From NCBI GenBank assembly GCA_007922225.1, contig ML679969.1:13513999-13577998 (forward strand): a DNA stretch of 64,000 nt, written 5' to 3'. Made by a program: the position numbers and the translations under genes. Below are positions 47,521-58,689 of the stretch, one piece after another. Each line of letters starts with the position of its first letter. Within the stretch, counting starts at the first letter, position 1. This DNA comes from Emydura subglobosa. Lineage: Eukaryota > Chordata > Testudines > Chelidae. The notes under the pieces are model-generated. The model saw nothing but the letters and a program-made list of their open reading frames with translations, did not search any database and had not been told where the DNA came from.

Positions 47521-48285
47521 TGTTGAATATAGGTTAGAAACTTCTTTTGATGACACATGGTTCTTGGATGCATGTTCCAAGACTGTCCCAATGGTCCGTT
47601 GAACACCTGTTCTGTGTGGGAAGTACATGCCATCACAATTCCTGCTTGCAGAAAGGAGAGTTTCTGCTCTAGACTCATTTAGAGTCTCTGAAAAGATGCC
47701 TGAGGCTTTGGTTGGTTGTTTTGAGATAGTTTAATGATCTGAATATTGTGTTTGGTATGTTATATGACCAACTGCACCAGCCCCCAATCCATAATTTAGC
47801 TGTGGATCTGCCCATCTTTGGTGGGCTGCTGTGTTTTCACACTGACATTGGAGGTACTGGCTAGAAAGGGGTGGTTCTTCTGGGAAGGATGCTTCAGCAT
47901 TGACCAATCAGCTTTGGCCAGTGGTATGATACCATTTCTGCACAAGAAGAACTGTATGTTTTGTAGTGATAGCAAATATCTGCGCGGAATCACAGTATCA
48001 GTGGAGTCAGGATGGAAATGACTTATTAGAGCTTGACATCTAAGATTCATCCAGTGTAGGATTATTCCCCATACCACACTTACGCCTGTTTTGCAGAAGC
48101 TAACTGTAAATCTCCAAGATTTGGAGATTTTACAGTTTGAGAGATTATGCCACACTTGGAATTTACCATATTGGAACCAGCTCTGCTCAAAACACTCACA
48201 ACCCTGCACTATATGTTTGGGGCAGGACTTGAGGTTCTCTGGACCAGGCCAGATCATGTGTAGGGTGGGCGCAGGCACAAAGACA
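47521..48285. other. Unassigned sequence containing a hairpin and a long open frame
   Basis: A stop-free minus-strand frame spans 47796-48614 (272 codons, GTG at its start; first ATG at 48330-48332 leaves 178 codons). No domain is recognisable. A hairpin lies at 48102-48137. I do not call a gene. Confidence 0.35.
48102..48137. repeat. Short hairpin
   Basis: The left arm AACTGTAAATCTCCAA (48102-48117) and right arm TTGGAGATTTTACAGTT (48121-48137) pair throughout with one bulged base and a 3-base loop. Confidence 0.75.
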
Positions 48286-48288
48286 AAG

Positions 48289-48309
48289 GCGCACGCGTGC
48301 GCGCACACA
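48289..48309. other. Alternating purine-pyrimidine (Z-DNA-prone) tract
   Basis: A 21-base perfect alternation, GC/CG/AC steps including ACGCGTGCGCGC. Such tracts adopt Z-form readily under negative supercoiling. It lies about 0.7 kb before the CpG island core. Confidence 0.7.
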
Positions 48310-48793
48310 AAATTAGGAATAGTTCTAGTCATCAGTGCGCTTTCTGTTCTTTTTCCCGGCTGCTTTGATTTTCTCCCCTGGAGTCTTGCCCAGCTGAGTC
48401 CTAATTGCTGAAATGATCGGCAGAAAATGCCATCAGCTAAAATAAAGTGAGGCGAACTCCCACAAGCTGCAAGAATTTGCACCACGAAGGCACCGCTACC
48501 AAGAGTTTTGCTCTGTAGTAACCTCAGCCAAAGGCGGAGAAGACACCTCCAAAACCTTGCAGGATTCTTCAAAATGCACCACAGGGGGACCCGACACTTG
48601 TTACCTTGTGCCACCGCCTTTCCTCACCGCCCAGAAGAAAAAGCATGCGGGAATCTGCAAAGCAGTTACCCTGCACCTTTCGCAGGCGGGAAGGTTTCAA
48701 ATGACACATGCAAGACAACTGCAAGGTCGCCCTTTGATGTCCTTCCTCGCCCTCGTGGGAAGGGGCAAGGTCTCTCCCCCTAACCTTGCTGAC

Positions 48794-48808
48794 CCTCGCG
48801 AGGTAGGT
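48794..48808 (+). promoter_or_regulatory. CCTCGCGAGG palindrome overlapping a splice-donor-like site
   Basis: CCTCGCGAGG (48794-48803) is a perfect 10-bp palindrome close to the TCTCGCGAGA motif known from CpG-island promoters. The same bases give a donor-like CGAG|GTAGGT with the junction after 48802. Together they may mark a promoter-proximal first exon, but no transcript evidence is available. Confidence 0.3.
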
Positions 48809-48959
48809 ATTGTCCTGACCCCTGGACAGGTGCCCAGTTCGCCCCCGAGAGCTGATCAGCTGGGCAGCCTATGAACGCGTGGCTGCCTGCCAGCCATGGG
48901 TGGGTTGGGAACGGTCTCCGCCACACTGCAGGGGCTGCATGGAGCCAGTGTGAATGCTC

Positions 48960-49310
48960 TGGGCAGACGTGATTGAAGGGAGGACGTGGCCTTCACCGGA
49001 ACCGGCCGGGGTTTAAGCCCGGCTGCTGGGGTAGGCTCACGAGGTCAATGCAGCACCCGCCGGGCTCTTCAAAACCAGGAGCGCAGCCCGGGGCGCGCGC
49101 AGCGTTTGGAAATGAAGCGCGCGCCTCTGGGCGCTTTGCGCCGGGGCCCAACCCCGGAGAGGGGAACCCGGCGCCTCCCGCGGTGGAAGGCAACGCGCCG
49201 CCCGGGCCGCTTGCGAGCTGCGGCGCACCCTGCTCGCTGCGCCGCGCTTCTGGCGGCCGTGGGTTTTGTTACGGTACAATCTGACACGCGGCTCCCCGCT
49301 GCCGCCGAGA
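48960..49310. promoter_or_regulatory. CpG island
   Basis: By hand count about 45 CpG dinucleotides lie in 48961-49320, with GC near two thirds, whereas surrounding DNA is CpG-poor. GC-rich shoulders reach back to about 48480. Overlapping frames on both strands here (for example 48986-49399, 137 codons) are by-products of high GC and have no domain. Vertebrate CpG islands usually mark promoters; one without a coding exon nearby may serve a non-coding RNA, a distant first exon, or an enhancer. Confidence 0.8.
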
Positions 49311-49745
49311 GGGGCCCATTATCGCAATTAATGTTTCCCAGCAAACATGGCACTGATGGTATTCATGGGACTCCAGCCCTATTACCATTTGCATGGTGAC
49401 TAGCACAAGAGTTATGGCGACGCGTGTTCGCTGCAGCAAAATTTGCCCTGGGGCTTTCCCCCCCCCTCCCACCTTCTTCTTCTTTTTATTTTGCTTATGA
49501 CAACGTTCCCTTTTTTCCTCCCTCCTTCTGTTTTGATTTCTACTTAAAGTTTTATGGCTCCGTCCCCTCCAGGGGGCTATTATCTTGTATGCTAATAGGG
49601 CTATGCATATTCTATTAGCGTTGTCAGTGTGAGATAAGAGGCACATTCTGTAAGGAGCACTCAGAGGGTAATAATCACAGCAAGGGGTCTCGGTGTTACT
49701 ACATAATCAGTCATCTTCACATTTCAGTGGAGCCTGTTTATGCAC
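49311..49745. promoter_or_regulatory. Candidate conserved regulatory element beside the CpG island
   Basis: Repeat-free. It contains a perfect octamer ATTTGCAT (49387-49394), TATGCATATT (49602-49611), several ATTA/TAAT homeodomain cores (CGCAATTAATG near 49323) and AGCAAACATGG. The POU plus homeodomain content beside a CpG island suits a developmental enhancer or promoter-proximal element. No comparison was possible. Confidence 0.4.
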
Positions 49746-50010
49746 TTCTTCAGCTGCGCGGCTCAGACACCGAAAATGGCTAAATGTTTAGGGAAACAGC
49801 TGCAGAGGAACAGACCCGGCTTGGAGATTGACTTGATAAAGGGGCCTTCTCTCCCTCCTTGCCTCCAAATGCAAGATGCCTGCAAACTGTATAAGTTGGA
49901 CCATAAGTTAGAAGGCAGCTAGCAGCTGGAAATCAGGCGCTGATCCATATTTCAAGTAATGGAAATCAGTGTCTAGGAACTGATGTAGGTTGGGTACATT
50001 TCCTCCTAGA
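49746..50010. other. Unassigned sequence
   Basis: No recognised feature. Confidence 0.35.
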
Positions 50011-50045
50011 TCTCTCTCTTTCTCTCTCTCTCTCACACACACACA
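50011..50045. repeat. (TC)n(AC)n compound microsatellite
   Basis: TC-rich units followed directly by about six AC units. Confidence 0.9.
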
Positions 50046-52339
50046 GTTCAGATCACTAGATAAACTGACAATTTTTACATCGTCGTGTTGACTCTCTGGC
50101 TGTCAGAAGTTAATAGGCCCATCCGCTGGCAATGGTGGGGAAAAGACGTTTGCATGGCAAGTGAAATGCATGGCAGCAGCCCTTCCTCACTTGTTTTTGC
50201 CAATGAAACTCCCATCGTCCGATCTCTGCACGTGGATGGCTACCTGGCCCACGAGCTGATGTTGTGTAAATGAACAGTTAAGTGAACAATCTTGACTTCT
50301 TCAGCCGCTGCTGAGGCTAAGAGCCTGGGTTTCTTGGTTTGGGAAGTGACAGCCCTTTTCCCCAAGGCGCTCTTGCTGTCCTCAGGTTCACTCACAGACA
50401 ATCCCACTGAAGTCAACGTTGTCAAAATTGTCCATCCACTCCTGGTGCAGTCAGTCACCACACGCTGGTGCAGTCAGCCACCCTACCTCTGAAAAAGTGC
50501 TCACTAACTTTTGGATTTGCCCCTCTCCCAAATACACGGCAAGGTGCGCTGCAATTTATATCTTCAGGCCTTCCCGCTCTGCGCCTTTGGTCCTCCATTC
50601 CACGATTTTGAAGGGAGAAGGGAGCTTTGGGAAAAGCTTCCACAACCACTAGGCTTTTCAGTGGAACTTCTGTGATCAGGGCAGGACCCTTACATGCAGG
50701 GGGGCGAAGAGGGGAAGGGTACACTTTACCGGGGAGCCTGGCCCAGGCTGCAACCCCCATTACCATGAGGAAAAACATTTTCATGGCTCATGAGATTCTA
50801 TGTGTGTGGGGGGGGGGGGCCCGTGTTACAAGTTTGTACCGGGCCCGAGAAAATTATGCTTGAACCAGGGGTGAGATGCAGGCCCAGGCCCCGGTATGTT
50901 AATTTGAACAATGTGTGATTGGCTTTTTAATAGGGCCTTAGAATAAATTTCCTGAAGGCACCTCGTCCTCAATAGTGGGGCCTGTCAGGTGTAGTTCAGA
51001 AATCAGGTTCACAGTGAGGTACCACCGGGAAATGGGCATCACCAGTAATGGAGGGCCTGGTTCTGCCACCTTTACTCAGGCTGACCAATACATATCTACA
51101 CAGGCAGATCCATTGATTCCTATGGGACTGCTTGTCTAACAAGTTACATCTCCCCAGGCGAGAGAGTCAAGCCCTTATTTGTGAAATTCCTAGGAAAGGG
51201 GAAGCCATACAAAGGACCCAGAGTTGTGGAACATGTTGCAATAACATTTGGCAAATGATTATGCAAACGGGAAAACATGTTGTTGAGGAAGGCAAGTATA
51301 CACCATGGTTAGGGAATTATCAAACATTTAGAGAGAGGAATAAACAGTTTTTGCAGGGTGAGCAGGAAATTTTTATAGTTTCCTCCCTACAAACAAAGAA
51401 GCAGCCGTTGTGTCGCGGTGAATGTATTTTAAACAGCCTTAAGTCGCTTCCCAGTCAGCACAGAAATCTAAATTTCTACAGGTAAAAGTGCATGGTTAAA
51501 TGATTTAAATGGGATCATTATTGGGAAGCAGAAGATATTTGCTGATTATAGTTGAGCAACCATAATGAGGGTGTAGGAGCCGTGTTTTCAATCAGGCCTA
51601 TAGTACTTAAGATTACAAGTTAATATCAGCAGTCTCTACTTTAACAATATTTATCCTTGACATTTTCAGACATGCCTCACACCAAATGTATTCAGCTCCA
51701 TCTCCTGAGGGTCTTGAGATTAAAACCCCTGCTTTCTCACCTTGTGATCTGGCATTAATAGCTGATAGAAAAATCACATACATGACTGACATCTTCCTAG
51801 AAATGTGAGCCTGTGGAATTAATGAATGTAATGCTGGAAAGCAAGGGTCAGTTCGGAAATAGGATTTCTGTTGCCAGCCATCCACTCCTGGACTGGACAA
51901 TCAGGGGTTGTTGTTTTTTCTTTAGCACTGAGTAAAATTAATTTGGAGAAGAAAGCTGTCTGGAAATATGCAACTACTCCTGTGCCAGCGTCGGAGGTTG
52001 ATGGACATGGTTGCTAGTGGAAATCCGGCTGATGTCTTCTTTCCTACCCCTATGGAGCAAAAAACTATTCCTCACAACTACTACAGCCTCGTCTGTTCTT
52101 ATGTCTTTGCATTGTTGTTAGCAAAGTCGTTATCAAATCTAGGGGTCTGAATGGCTCAAGGGTCTGATGATGGGCCATGGAGCCTGTCACCTTTAGGTTA
52201 ATGATAACAATACGGATCAAGATGTTAGTGACCAAAAAGTGATGGTTGCTCTGCAGCTTGAATGAAATGTTGTGGGAGGCCAAGGGCTGAAGACTTTGTC
52301 ACTCTAGCGAGGGTTCCTTCTATGTCATATGGAAGAAGC
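50046..52339. other. Unassigned sequence with a G-run
   Basis: A run of 12 G lies at 50808-50819. A local duplication of CACGCTGGTGCAGTCAG-like wording occurs near 50440-50480 (TGGTGCAGTCAG twice). The 117-codon plus frame 51132-51485 has no domain. No known transposon recognised. Confidence 0.35.
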
Positions 52340-52358
52340 ATCTATCTATCTATCTATC
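52340..52358. repeat. (ATCT)n microsatellite
   Basis: Four to five ATCT units. Confidence 0.85.
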
Positions 52359-52589
52359 AATCAGGTATCTAGCCCATCACCAGAGTACCAGATCTTACAC
52401 CGTTGTTGCCCATGTTATACTTTTTATGTGTCTCCTGTCTCCAGTTCTGTCAATGTTGCTTTTTGTGGTGCCTCCTGAAATTATAAGACTTGCTGATAGT
52501 CTTATGCAGAGATGAACCAAGAATCAAAGCACAATAGTTTTCACTAGCAATGACTTCCATTGCTAGAAGTACTCTTTCAGTGACCTGAA

Positions 52590-52953
52590 TGAGAAATGGT
52601 GCTTTTTTCTCCAAATGAAATTTTCCTTGAAAAATCGCTTTCTCAATTTTCTGGTTTTTCAATGAAAAATAAAAAAATTGGAAAAATATTGGGTTTTAGG
52701 GTTAGTTTTTGCTTTTCTCTCCATTCCCTCTGTCCTTTTCCAGTGGAAAAATGGAAAAAGAAAGAAATAGAGGATGTGGGGAAAAGGAACCGTGAAAGAA
52801 AGAGGTTTTGGGGGTTTTTTTAAAAAAGAGAACACCAAAACTGAAAAATTTGTGAGGTTCTTTTTTTGGTTAAAAAGTGGAATATACACACAGAAAATAT
52901 ATTTTTTTCCAACTTTTCAAAAAAATAATACTTACCATTTTTCAACCAGCTCT
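52590..52953. mobile_element. AT-rich inverted-repeat element, copy 4
   Basis: The right end TTTTTCAACCAGCTCT (about 52938-52953) is the exact inverse of the GAGCTGGTTGAAA left end at 3691. The interior has GAAATTTTCCTTGAAAAATC and similar blocks. The left end is eroded. Overlapping frames on both strands are low-complexity. Confidence 0.55.
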
Positions 52954-53179
52954 GTCATCTAGATAGCTGCACTGTCTCTCTATCTCCAATGCACTTACTA
53001 TTGTAGTCTCTGGATATACTGATGCTATTTTGATGTTGACAGGTGACATCAACCTTCTCCTGATCTTCTCAGCCAAGATAGAAGACAAACTGTAATTAAC
53101 CTGGAATGCACAAAGCAAGAGGAATAAAATAAACTCCTGTGTATTTTCTTCCAGTTTTCATCTGAACTAAATCTAATTA
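52954..53179. other. Unassigned sequence
   Basis: No recognised feature. Confidence 0.3.
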
Positions 53180-53570
53180 AAAAGAAATAATCTGGGTAAT
53201 TCACAAAATCCTAACAAAAATTACAACACGGCCCATAATCACTTTATAGCATGCAATCAATTCGAGGCTGTGTATAATAAAGTCATTCTCTCCCCTCACT
53301 AAAAGCACTCACCAAATCGTACCTTAATACCACAGCACAGTGCCTGCAATTGTGAGAGAACAGGATCATTCCTTCCCTTCTCTATTAAGTCTATTTATCT
53401 GTGTAGCCACTTGCCAGAAACCCCCTTTTTTTAATACCACTGCTGTGTTTGCTGATGTAATGCATTGCGATAATAAACAATCCTGGGCTCAGGGTGCCAC
53501 TTATAGCTCAGTCTCGTTAAAAATTAATCTGAAGTTTGTCTAGACTGTGGCCACAAACTCCCGGTAACTT
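53180..53570. promoter_or_regulatory. Candidate conserved non-coding element
   Basis: Repeat-free, with ATAATCACTTTATAGCATGC, AATCAATTCGAGG, GATAATAAACAATCC and GTTAAAAATTAATCTG. The density of homeodomain- and forkhead-type cores is suggestive only. Confidence 0.3.
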
Positions 53571-54469
53571 CTTGCACCATAAGGACAAGAACCCTATAGC
53601 ATTTGCATTCTCCTTATACAGGCAAAGGAAAAGTTGCTTGGCTGGGTGTTTTATTGCAGGCTTTCTTAAGGTCCCAGGAAGGAAAAAATCTTTCTTTTTA
53701 GTTCCGGTTGGCCCTGTAGTTAAGCCCCAAGCCTAAAATAAATGTTTATAATGCATCAAAAATAGACCGTTAATAGCAATTTTTAAAAATGTTTGTACCA
53801 GACACTTAATTATAATAATTTTTCTTTGGCCACGCTTAAATTATAAGCATGTAGCGGGGAAGATAGTTCCTTTCCTTTCTGCATCCTCCCCAGATGTATG
53901 CCGCGAGTCACTTTATTTTAAACAGGAGATGAACATCCCATTCCTGTATCCCTTAAGCTGGAGTCCTGGGTCTCAATGTGTTTCAAGGAAAGTCTGGGTT
54001 TAGTCAAAAAATAAGTTGAAGTCAGCTAAAAACAATAGTTCTGAGTAACCATAATTAAAAATAATAAAAATTGAGTCATATCTTCTTCCTTTTTAGATGA
54101 AAGTGTCAGAAAAGCAGCAGAAAACCAGATACAATTTTATCTAGTTGTCTAATTGGTTCTGTAAGTTTTGTCCGTCATCAGAGTAGCTGACCACCTTTTG
54201 TGAGAAGTGAACACAAAACAAACTTGCAAGCCCCACTGTGCAGACTGTGATAGCTTGAAAATGGTGGGGGGAGGGGAGGGGTGGCCTGACATGGATTGGG
54301 ACTGCACTCATGAGTGCCAAGGCTGAGTTGTAGAAATTTGCAATAGAAACTAGGACGGTAACAGCCAATGAACCCAAACCAGTCCGCTCTGAAAGTCAGG
54401 CTGTTGCAAGATAACGAGGGACCCACATTCCCTTTAATTCCTGAGAGTCAACCCATTTTGATCAGTGGA
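53571..54469. other. Unassigned, repeat-poor sequence
   Basis: AT-rich with no recognised transposon. Minus frames at 54141-54426 have no domain. Confidence 0.35.
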
Positions 54470-54810
54470 GCACATGAACATTGCACGGAGAGAAATATGG
54501 AAGCAATTACTTTAAGAGCCGTGTTTTGGGCAATTCCCAAAGAGACATCAGACCCTATATTTATGAAGCCTATTGCATCGGGCCCTAATGAAGCAATTAA
54601 GCAAAGGGTCCTCTGCCTTTGATCTAAATGTGGTAATTTTTACAAAAACATCGCCGAGTGATAGATACCCATAACTCAGAGTCCTTAATTGTACTTAATT
54701 TGTTTGGAATACGAATGTGCATTTAATTAAGCCAGGGCTTTGCCCACATGTTTCAAGAAGGGCTGTCAAGGAAAATTAAGGCCCCAGTTTGCTTTCAAAG
54801 GTACTGGTTT
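54470..54810. promoter_or_regulatory. Candidate conserved non-coding element with TCF/LEF-type site
   Basis: Repeat-free, with CCTTTGATCT (54616-54625, the TCF/LEF core), ATGAAGCAATTAAGCAAAG, TCCTTAATTGTACTTAATTT and GCATTTAATTAAGCC. The clustering of TAAT cores with a TCF site resembles developmental enhancers; unverified. Confidence 0.35.
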
Positions 54811-55830
54811 TTATCAGGCCAGGACAGCGATCTTCGAACAGAAGGTTACAGATAATTAGGCAGAGACCTCAAGCCAAGAAAAATGTAGAGACACTGTACA
54901 GCTGAGAAAGAAGAAGGAAAAATATCCTTGATGAAGAAACATAAGAATTGGCTGCTCACATAGCTAGGTCATGCATGGCTAGGATTTGGTAAATGTAACC
55001 TGTTGGCTAGAATGTGTTCTGCATTCCTAAATTCTGCGAATATGGCTGGAACCCGGATGCTGGGTTTAATGGCGTAAGCGATGGAAGAGCATGCCATGCC
55101 ACAGAGCCGTTCAGCGGGCAGAGCAGAGGGATGAGAAAACAGAGCTGGCCCACTGCAGTCTGTTTGTTTCTTCAGATTTGTACGAATCCAAAACAATGAG
55201 CAAGTGAAAGAAAATGTTGTTAATTCCAGGCCCAGTGCTACCCCCCTTACCAAACAGCACTTTCCTATGGGAGGCATCCGATGGATTCTGGTGGGAATAT
55301 TCACCCAAGGCAAATAGCTGTCCAACCTGCCCTATGGGGTGGCTTGGAGCTGTCTGGAGAACAAACTGCAACTCAGAACCACACTTCCTCCCCTCCTTGG
55401 TCTCTCAGGGGGAGTTAGTTACTTCACCCCTTTCTGTGGAGCTGTGCACCCAGCTGGCTGTTCCTGGACAACAGGTTTGGGGCCAAAAGCTGGGCAAGCC
55501 AGGGTGCGTTCTCCTTCCTACCCGCTTGCTCCCAGCACGGAGAATCTAGGCCCTGCTCTGGGGTTGTCTTGCATGACACTCATGCATTTGGCTGCTCTGT
55601 CACTGCTGGTGCATCCCCATGTGAAATGTCACGGGAGAGAGAGAGATGAGGGGAAAGAGAGCGAGTTGGCCAACGGGAGGATGGTGCACTGGGGTGTGAG
55701 CCAGGAGATCGTGCCTTCTTGTCCCACCTTTCCTACTGTACTAATGTTGCACTGCTCGGCATTTCACACCTTTCACGATGGGCCAAGACCAAGGGCCAAG
55801 GCCAATTCATGACGAGCCAATCAACCTTTC
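54811..55830. other. Unassigned sequence
   Basis: No gene supported. Overlapping frames of 118 codons (minus, 54969-55325), 111 and 157 codons (plus, 55214-55812) lie on opposite strands and in different frames, lack domains, and are interpreted as chance. Confidence 0.35.
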
Positions 55831-56040
55831 AGGGAAGCTGTGTTGTCTAGTGGGGACAGCAAGGGGCTGTCTGGAGAGCCCCGTCTTCTCACTAGCAAAC
55901 TGTGTTACCTCTGCAGATCACTTAATTTCTTGGTCTCAGCTTCGCTCTATGTAAACTGGGGATGAAAATATGTTCCCCCCTTCCTAAATTACTTTGAGAT
56001 CCTGAAGTGTAAGGCACTTTATATCAGTGAAAGGGTTAAT
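55831..56040 (+). repeat. tRNA-derived SINE (MIR/CORE-like)
   Basis: GAAGCTGTGTTGTCTAGTGG (A-box-like head), the CTGTGTTACCTCTGCAGATC core, ATGTAAACTGGGGATGAAAA, then CTTTGAGATCCTGAAGTGTA and AAGGCACTTTATATCAGTG. Confidence 0.6.
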
Positions 56041-56109
56041 GTTGGTGCTTATCACCATGGTTATCAGCCAGGGTCTCACTGATCTCGGTAACACTGCAGG
56101 GGTGGCCAG

Positions 56110-56420
56110 AAGTATAACAGGGTTAAAAAGAGACAGAGATAGGATAAGGTAAGGGACAAGAGAACTTAGGTAAGTTCATGGAAGATAGGTCCCTTGAGGA
56201 CCATTAGCAAAGATGGTCAGGGATGCAACCCCACGCTGGGGGTGACCCTAAACCCCTGACTGTCAGAAGCCAGGAGAGAAAGACAGGGATGGATCTCTCC
56301 AAAATTGCCACATTCTGTGCACTCCTCCTGAAGGTCTGATACTGGCCACTATCGGAGACGGAATACCAGGGTAGATGGATTGTTGGTCTGACCTAGCATG
56401 GCAGTTCTGATGTTATGATT
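56110..56420 (+). mobile_element. CR1 LINE 3' end
   Basis: GTTCATGGAAGATAGGTCCC, AGCAAAGATGGTCAGGGATG, CTAAACCCCTGACTGTCAGA, TGATACTGGCCACTATCGGA and GTAGATGGATTGTTGGTCTG, ending GGCAGTTCTGATGTTATG. Same subfamily as 42017-43537, heavily 5'-truncated. Confidence 0.85.
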
Positions 56421-57000
56421 GTATCTTCACATGCACCGGCTGTTCCTCATCAGGTCTTTAATACACACTGCTATAGCTCTTCAACGAACTGCAGCAAGTG
56501 TGGGCGTTCTGCCTGGGCGGATTATCAGTGTCGGGGAAGTTAAGCTTGTTTATGTATAACTTTTTGAATTGCTATCTGTGCCCCTTGGCAGAGGAAAGCC
56601 CTCTGTTTCCACTTGGTAAATTCTTTCGCCGCAAGTGGAATTTTGGAGGAAGGCCCCTTCCCCCGATTCATGAAAATGTGGATGTAGTTGTGTATTTAGA
56701 TCCTCTTCCCCTTTCCTCCTCTCCTACCTGGAGGAAAAATGAACTGCTAGGGTCTTTTATGGCCAGTCTCAAAAAAAATATAGTTTAATAATGAATGTCT
56801 TGATGAGGACAACACAGGTGAAGACAGACAGTTTTTGACTCTGAAAAACAATCTTCTCAGCACAATGAAAAATTCAGGAGCAGATTCTGTATCTTCCACT
56901 TTTTGCGATTCCTGCAAAAGTGAAATTTGTCACCACCCATTCATACATGCAGCTTATTTGTAGGGCTCTCCTAGCGATTATTAATATCAGGGTAACTCCA
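56421..57000. other. Unassigned sequence
   Basis: The 96-codon plus frame at 56498-56788 has no domain. No repeat recognised. Confidence 0.35.
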
Positions 57001-57235
57001 TTGTGATTAAGGCCCATTATACTAGACACTGTGCAAACAGATATTAAGAGACAGTCTCTGCCCCGAGGAGTCTAAATTGACAACAGGCAGACAAAGGAAG
57101 AATTATGATCCCCATTTTACAGATGAGTAATTGAGGCACAGAGAGATTAAACGATTTATTGAAGGTCCCACAGGGAATCTCTAACAGAGCAAGGAACTGA
57201 ACACAGGTTTTTTGATTCTCAGCCAGAATAGCAAC
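57001..57235 (-). repeat. SINE (MIR/CORE-like), antisense
   Basis: CATTATACTAGACACTGTGC, CAGTCTCTGCCCCGAGGAGT, CCCCATTTTACAGATGAGTA, TTGAGGCACAGAGAGATTAA and AGCAAGGAACTGAACACAGG run tail to head in order. Confidence 0.75.
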
Positions 57236-58689
57236 TTTTAAAAAAACCCTTCATTGACCAAACACAGAGCTTTACACCATGATGAACTGTAGATGAATGA
57301 AGCTGACTTCCCACTGTGAGATGGTACCTGATCTTCTCTTCTTGGGTGGCTCAATACAAACGTTGGCACAATACCCAGAACTGCATCAGACCAAATTTAG
57401 TATAAAATTAGCTGACTTAATATAAACATAATAAAATAAATCCTATGGTATAAAAGTCCCCTTGGCTCGATTTCTGCATACCTAGCAAGGATTTATGACA
57501 TGCTGTCACTAGAAAGTTAGAAGGAACATGCGTTGCAGGAGTGACCTGCCATGGGACCTTTAGTCTTTCTGTGTGAAGGGCGTGCGACTTTGTAAAGGTG
57601 AGGAACAACAAAGACTGGGAGAGTCTAACTTGACAGTAAATGTTTGAGGGGGTGACACCGGGGCATTCCAAAGACGCATTCCTGGAGGTCTCTGTGATTT
57701 TATGTATCTGCTAAGCACATTGAATCGGTTTCCAAACTCAGCCCCAGAACACAATGCTTTTCGTGGTAAATGAGCATGTCAGCTGGTTCACCCTCTTACC
57801 AGTGTTTAAAATTTTTCCAGCAATAACACAGAATTTGAAAGGACATGAGAGGTGGATTTACGGGTCTCCTGGGAAATCAATTGTTTCCTGTTTCTACAGC
57901 TTCTTCATCATAACTTGCTGTCTCAGCCGCTGAGTGATGTTCTATTAATCTCTGTGTGCAGAGATTACAGTTAAAAGCAGAGCTGAGCTGAACCTCAGTT
58001 TATGAAATAACCTCCTCTGCCTCTTGAATAGGTCCATAGTAGTGCACTTTGGACTGAGATCTACTGATCAGATATAGTACTATGTTCCTATCCAGCTTGT
58101 GAATAATGCACAGAAAAGGACCTTTCATGAACTATTCAGTTTGCGTCCGCACATTTAAAATCTGTCTGTCTCTCATAACTCTCAGATGCTCTGTCACTTG
58201 GGTATTGGAGCAACAGAACAATCCTTTGTGTTCAAGTTTCAATCTATTCTGTGCAGTGATATTTATCTATAAACACTTGTATGTCACACCACAAAATCAG
58301 GGTTTAATTTTACAGTGAAGTGTGTCATATCTTATTTGATGAGATGGGATGGATCCATGATTAAAATTAAAATCACTTCTCACATCATAGGGAATAGCAC
58401 CCTGGAGCTGGGTATCATTTAGGGAAGGGGGAACATGTTTGGGGGAAAAAATCTGCTCCTTTTCCCCAACCAGGAATGTTTGCCCTTTTCTGGAACCAAA
58501 AGCAAAGAGATGTTTAAGATTCTTTAATGTTCAGATACCTAATTTCCATTTCCAGGTTTTGACAGTGAGGGATGCAGTGCATAGATTATATATATTAGAA
58601 AGTGTAATGTGGTATACTGGCTTTTTAAGACAGGATGGGGTCCAGAAGACTCTATTCCAGGGATTCTGGAATAAACAAAGGCCCTGGAA
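57236..58689. other. Unassigned sequence
   Basis: No recognised repeat or gene. Confidence 0.35.

Noticed and set aside
48973..49399. Several 66-137-codon frames in the CpG island on both strands
   Set aside because: High GC removes stop codons; Arg/Pro/Ala-rich products with no domain are expected by chance.
52340..52358. Array-like short repeats as a CRISPR
   Set aside because: A simple ATCT microsatellite; no spacer-repeat structure, and the DNA is vertebrate.
55339..55812. 157-codon plus-strand open frame
   Set aside because: Overlaps another long frame in a different register and has no domain; no exon boundaries.
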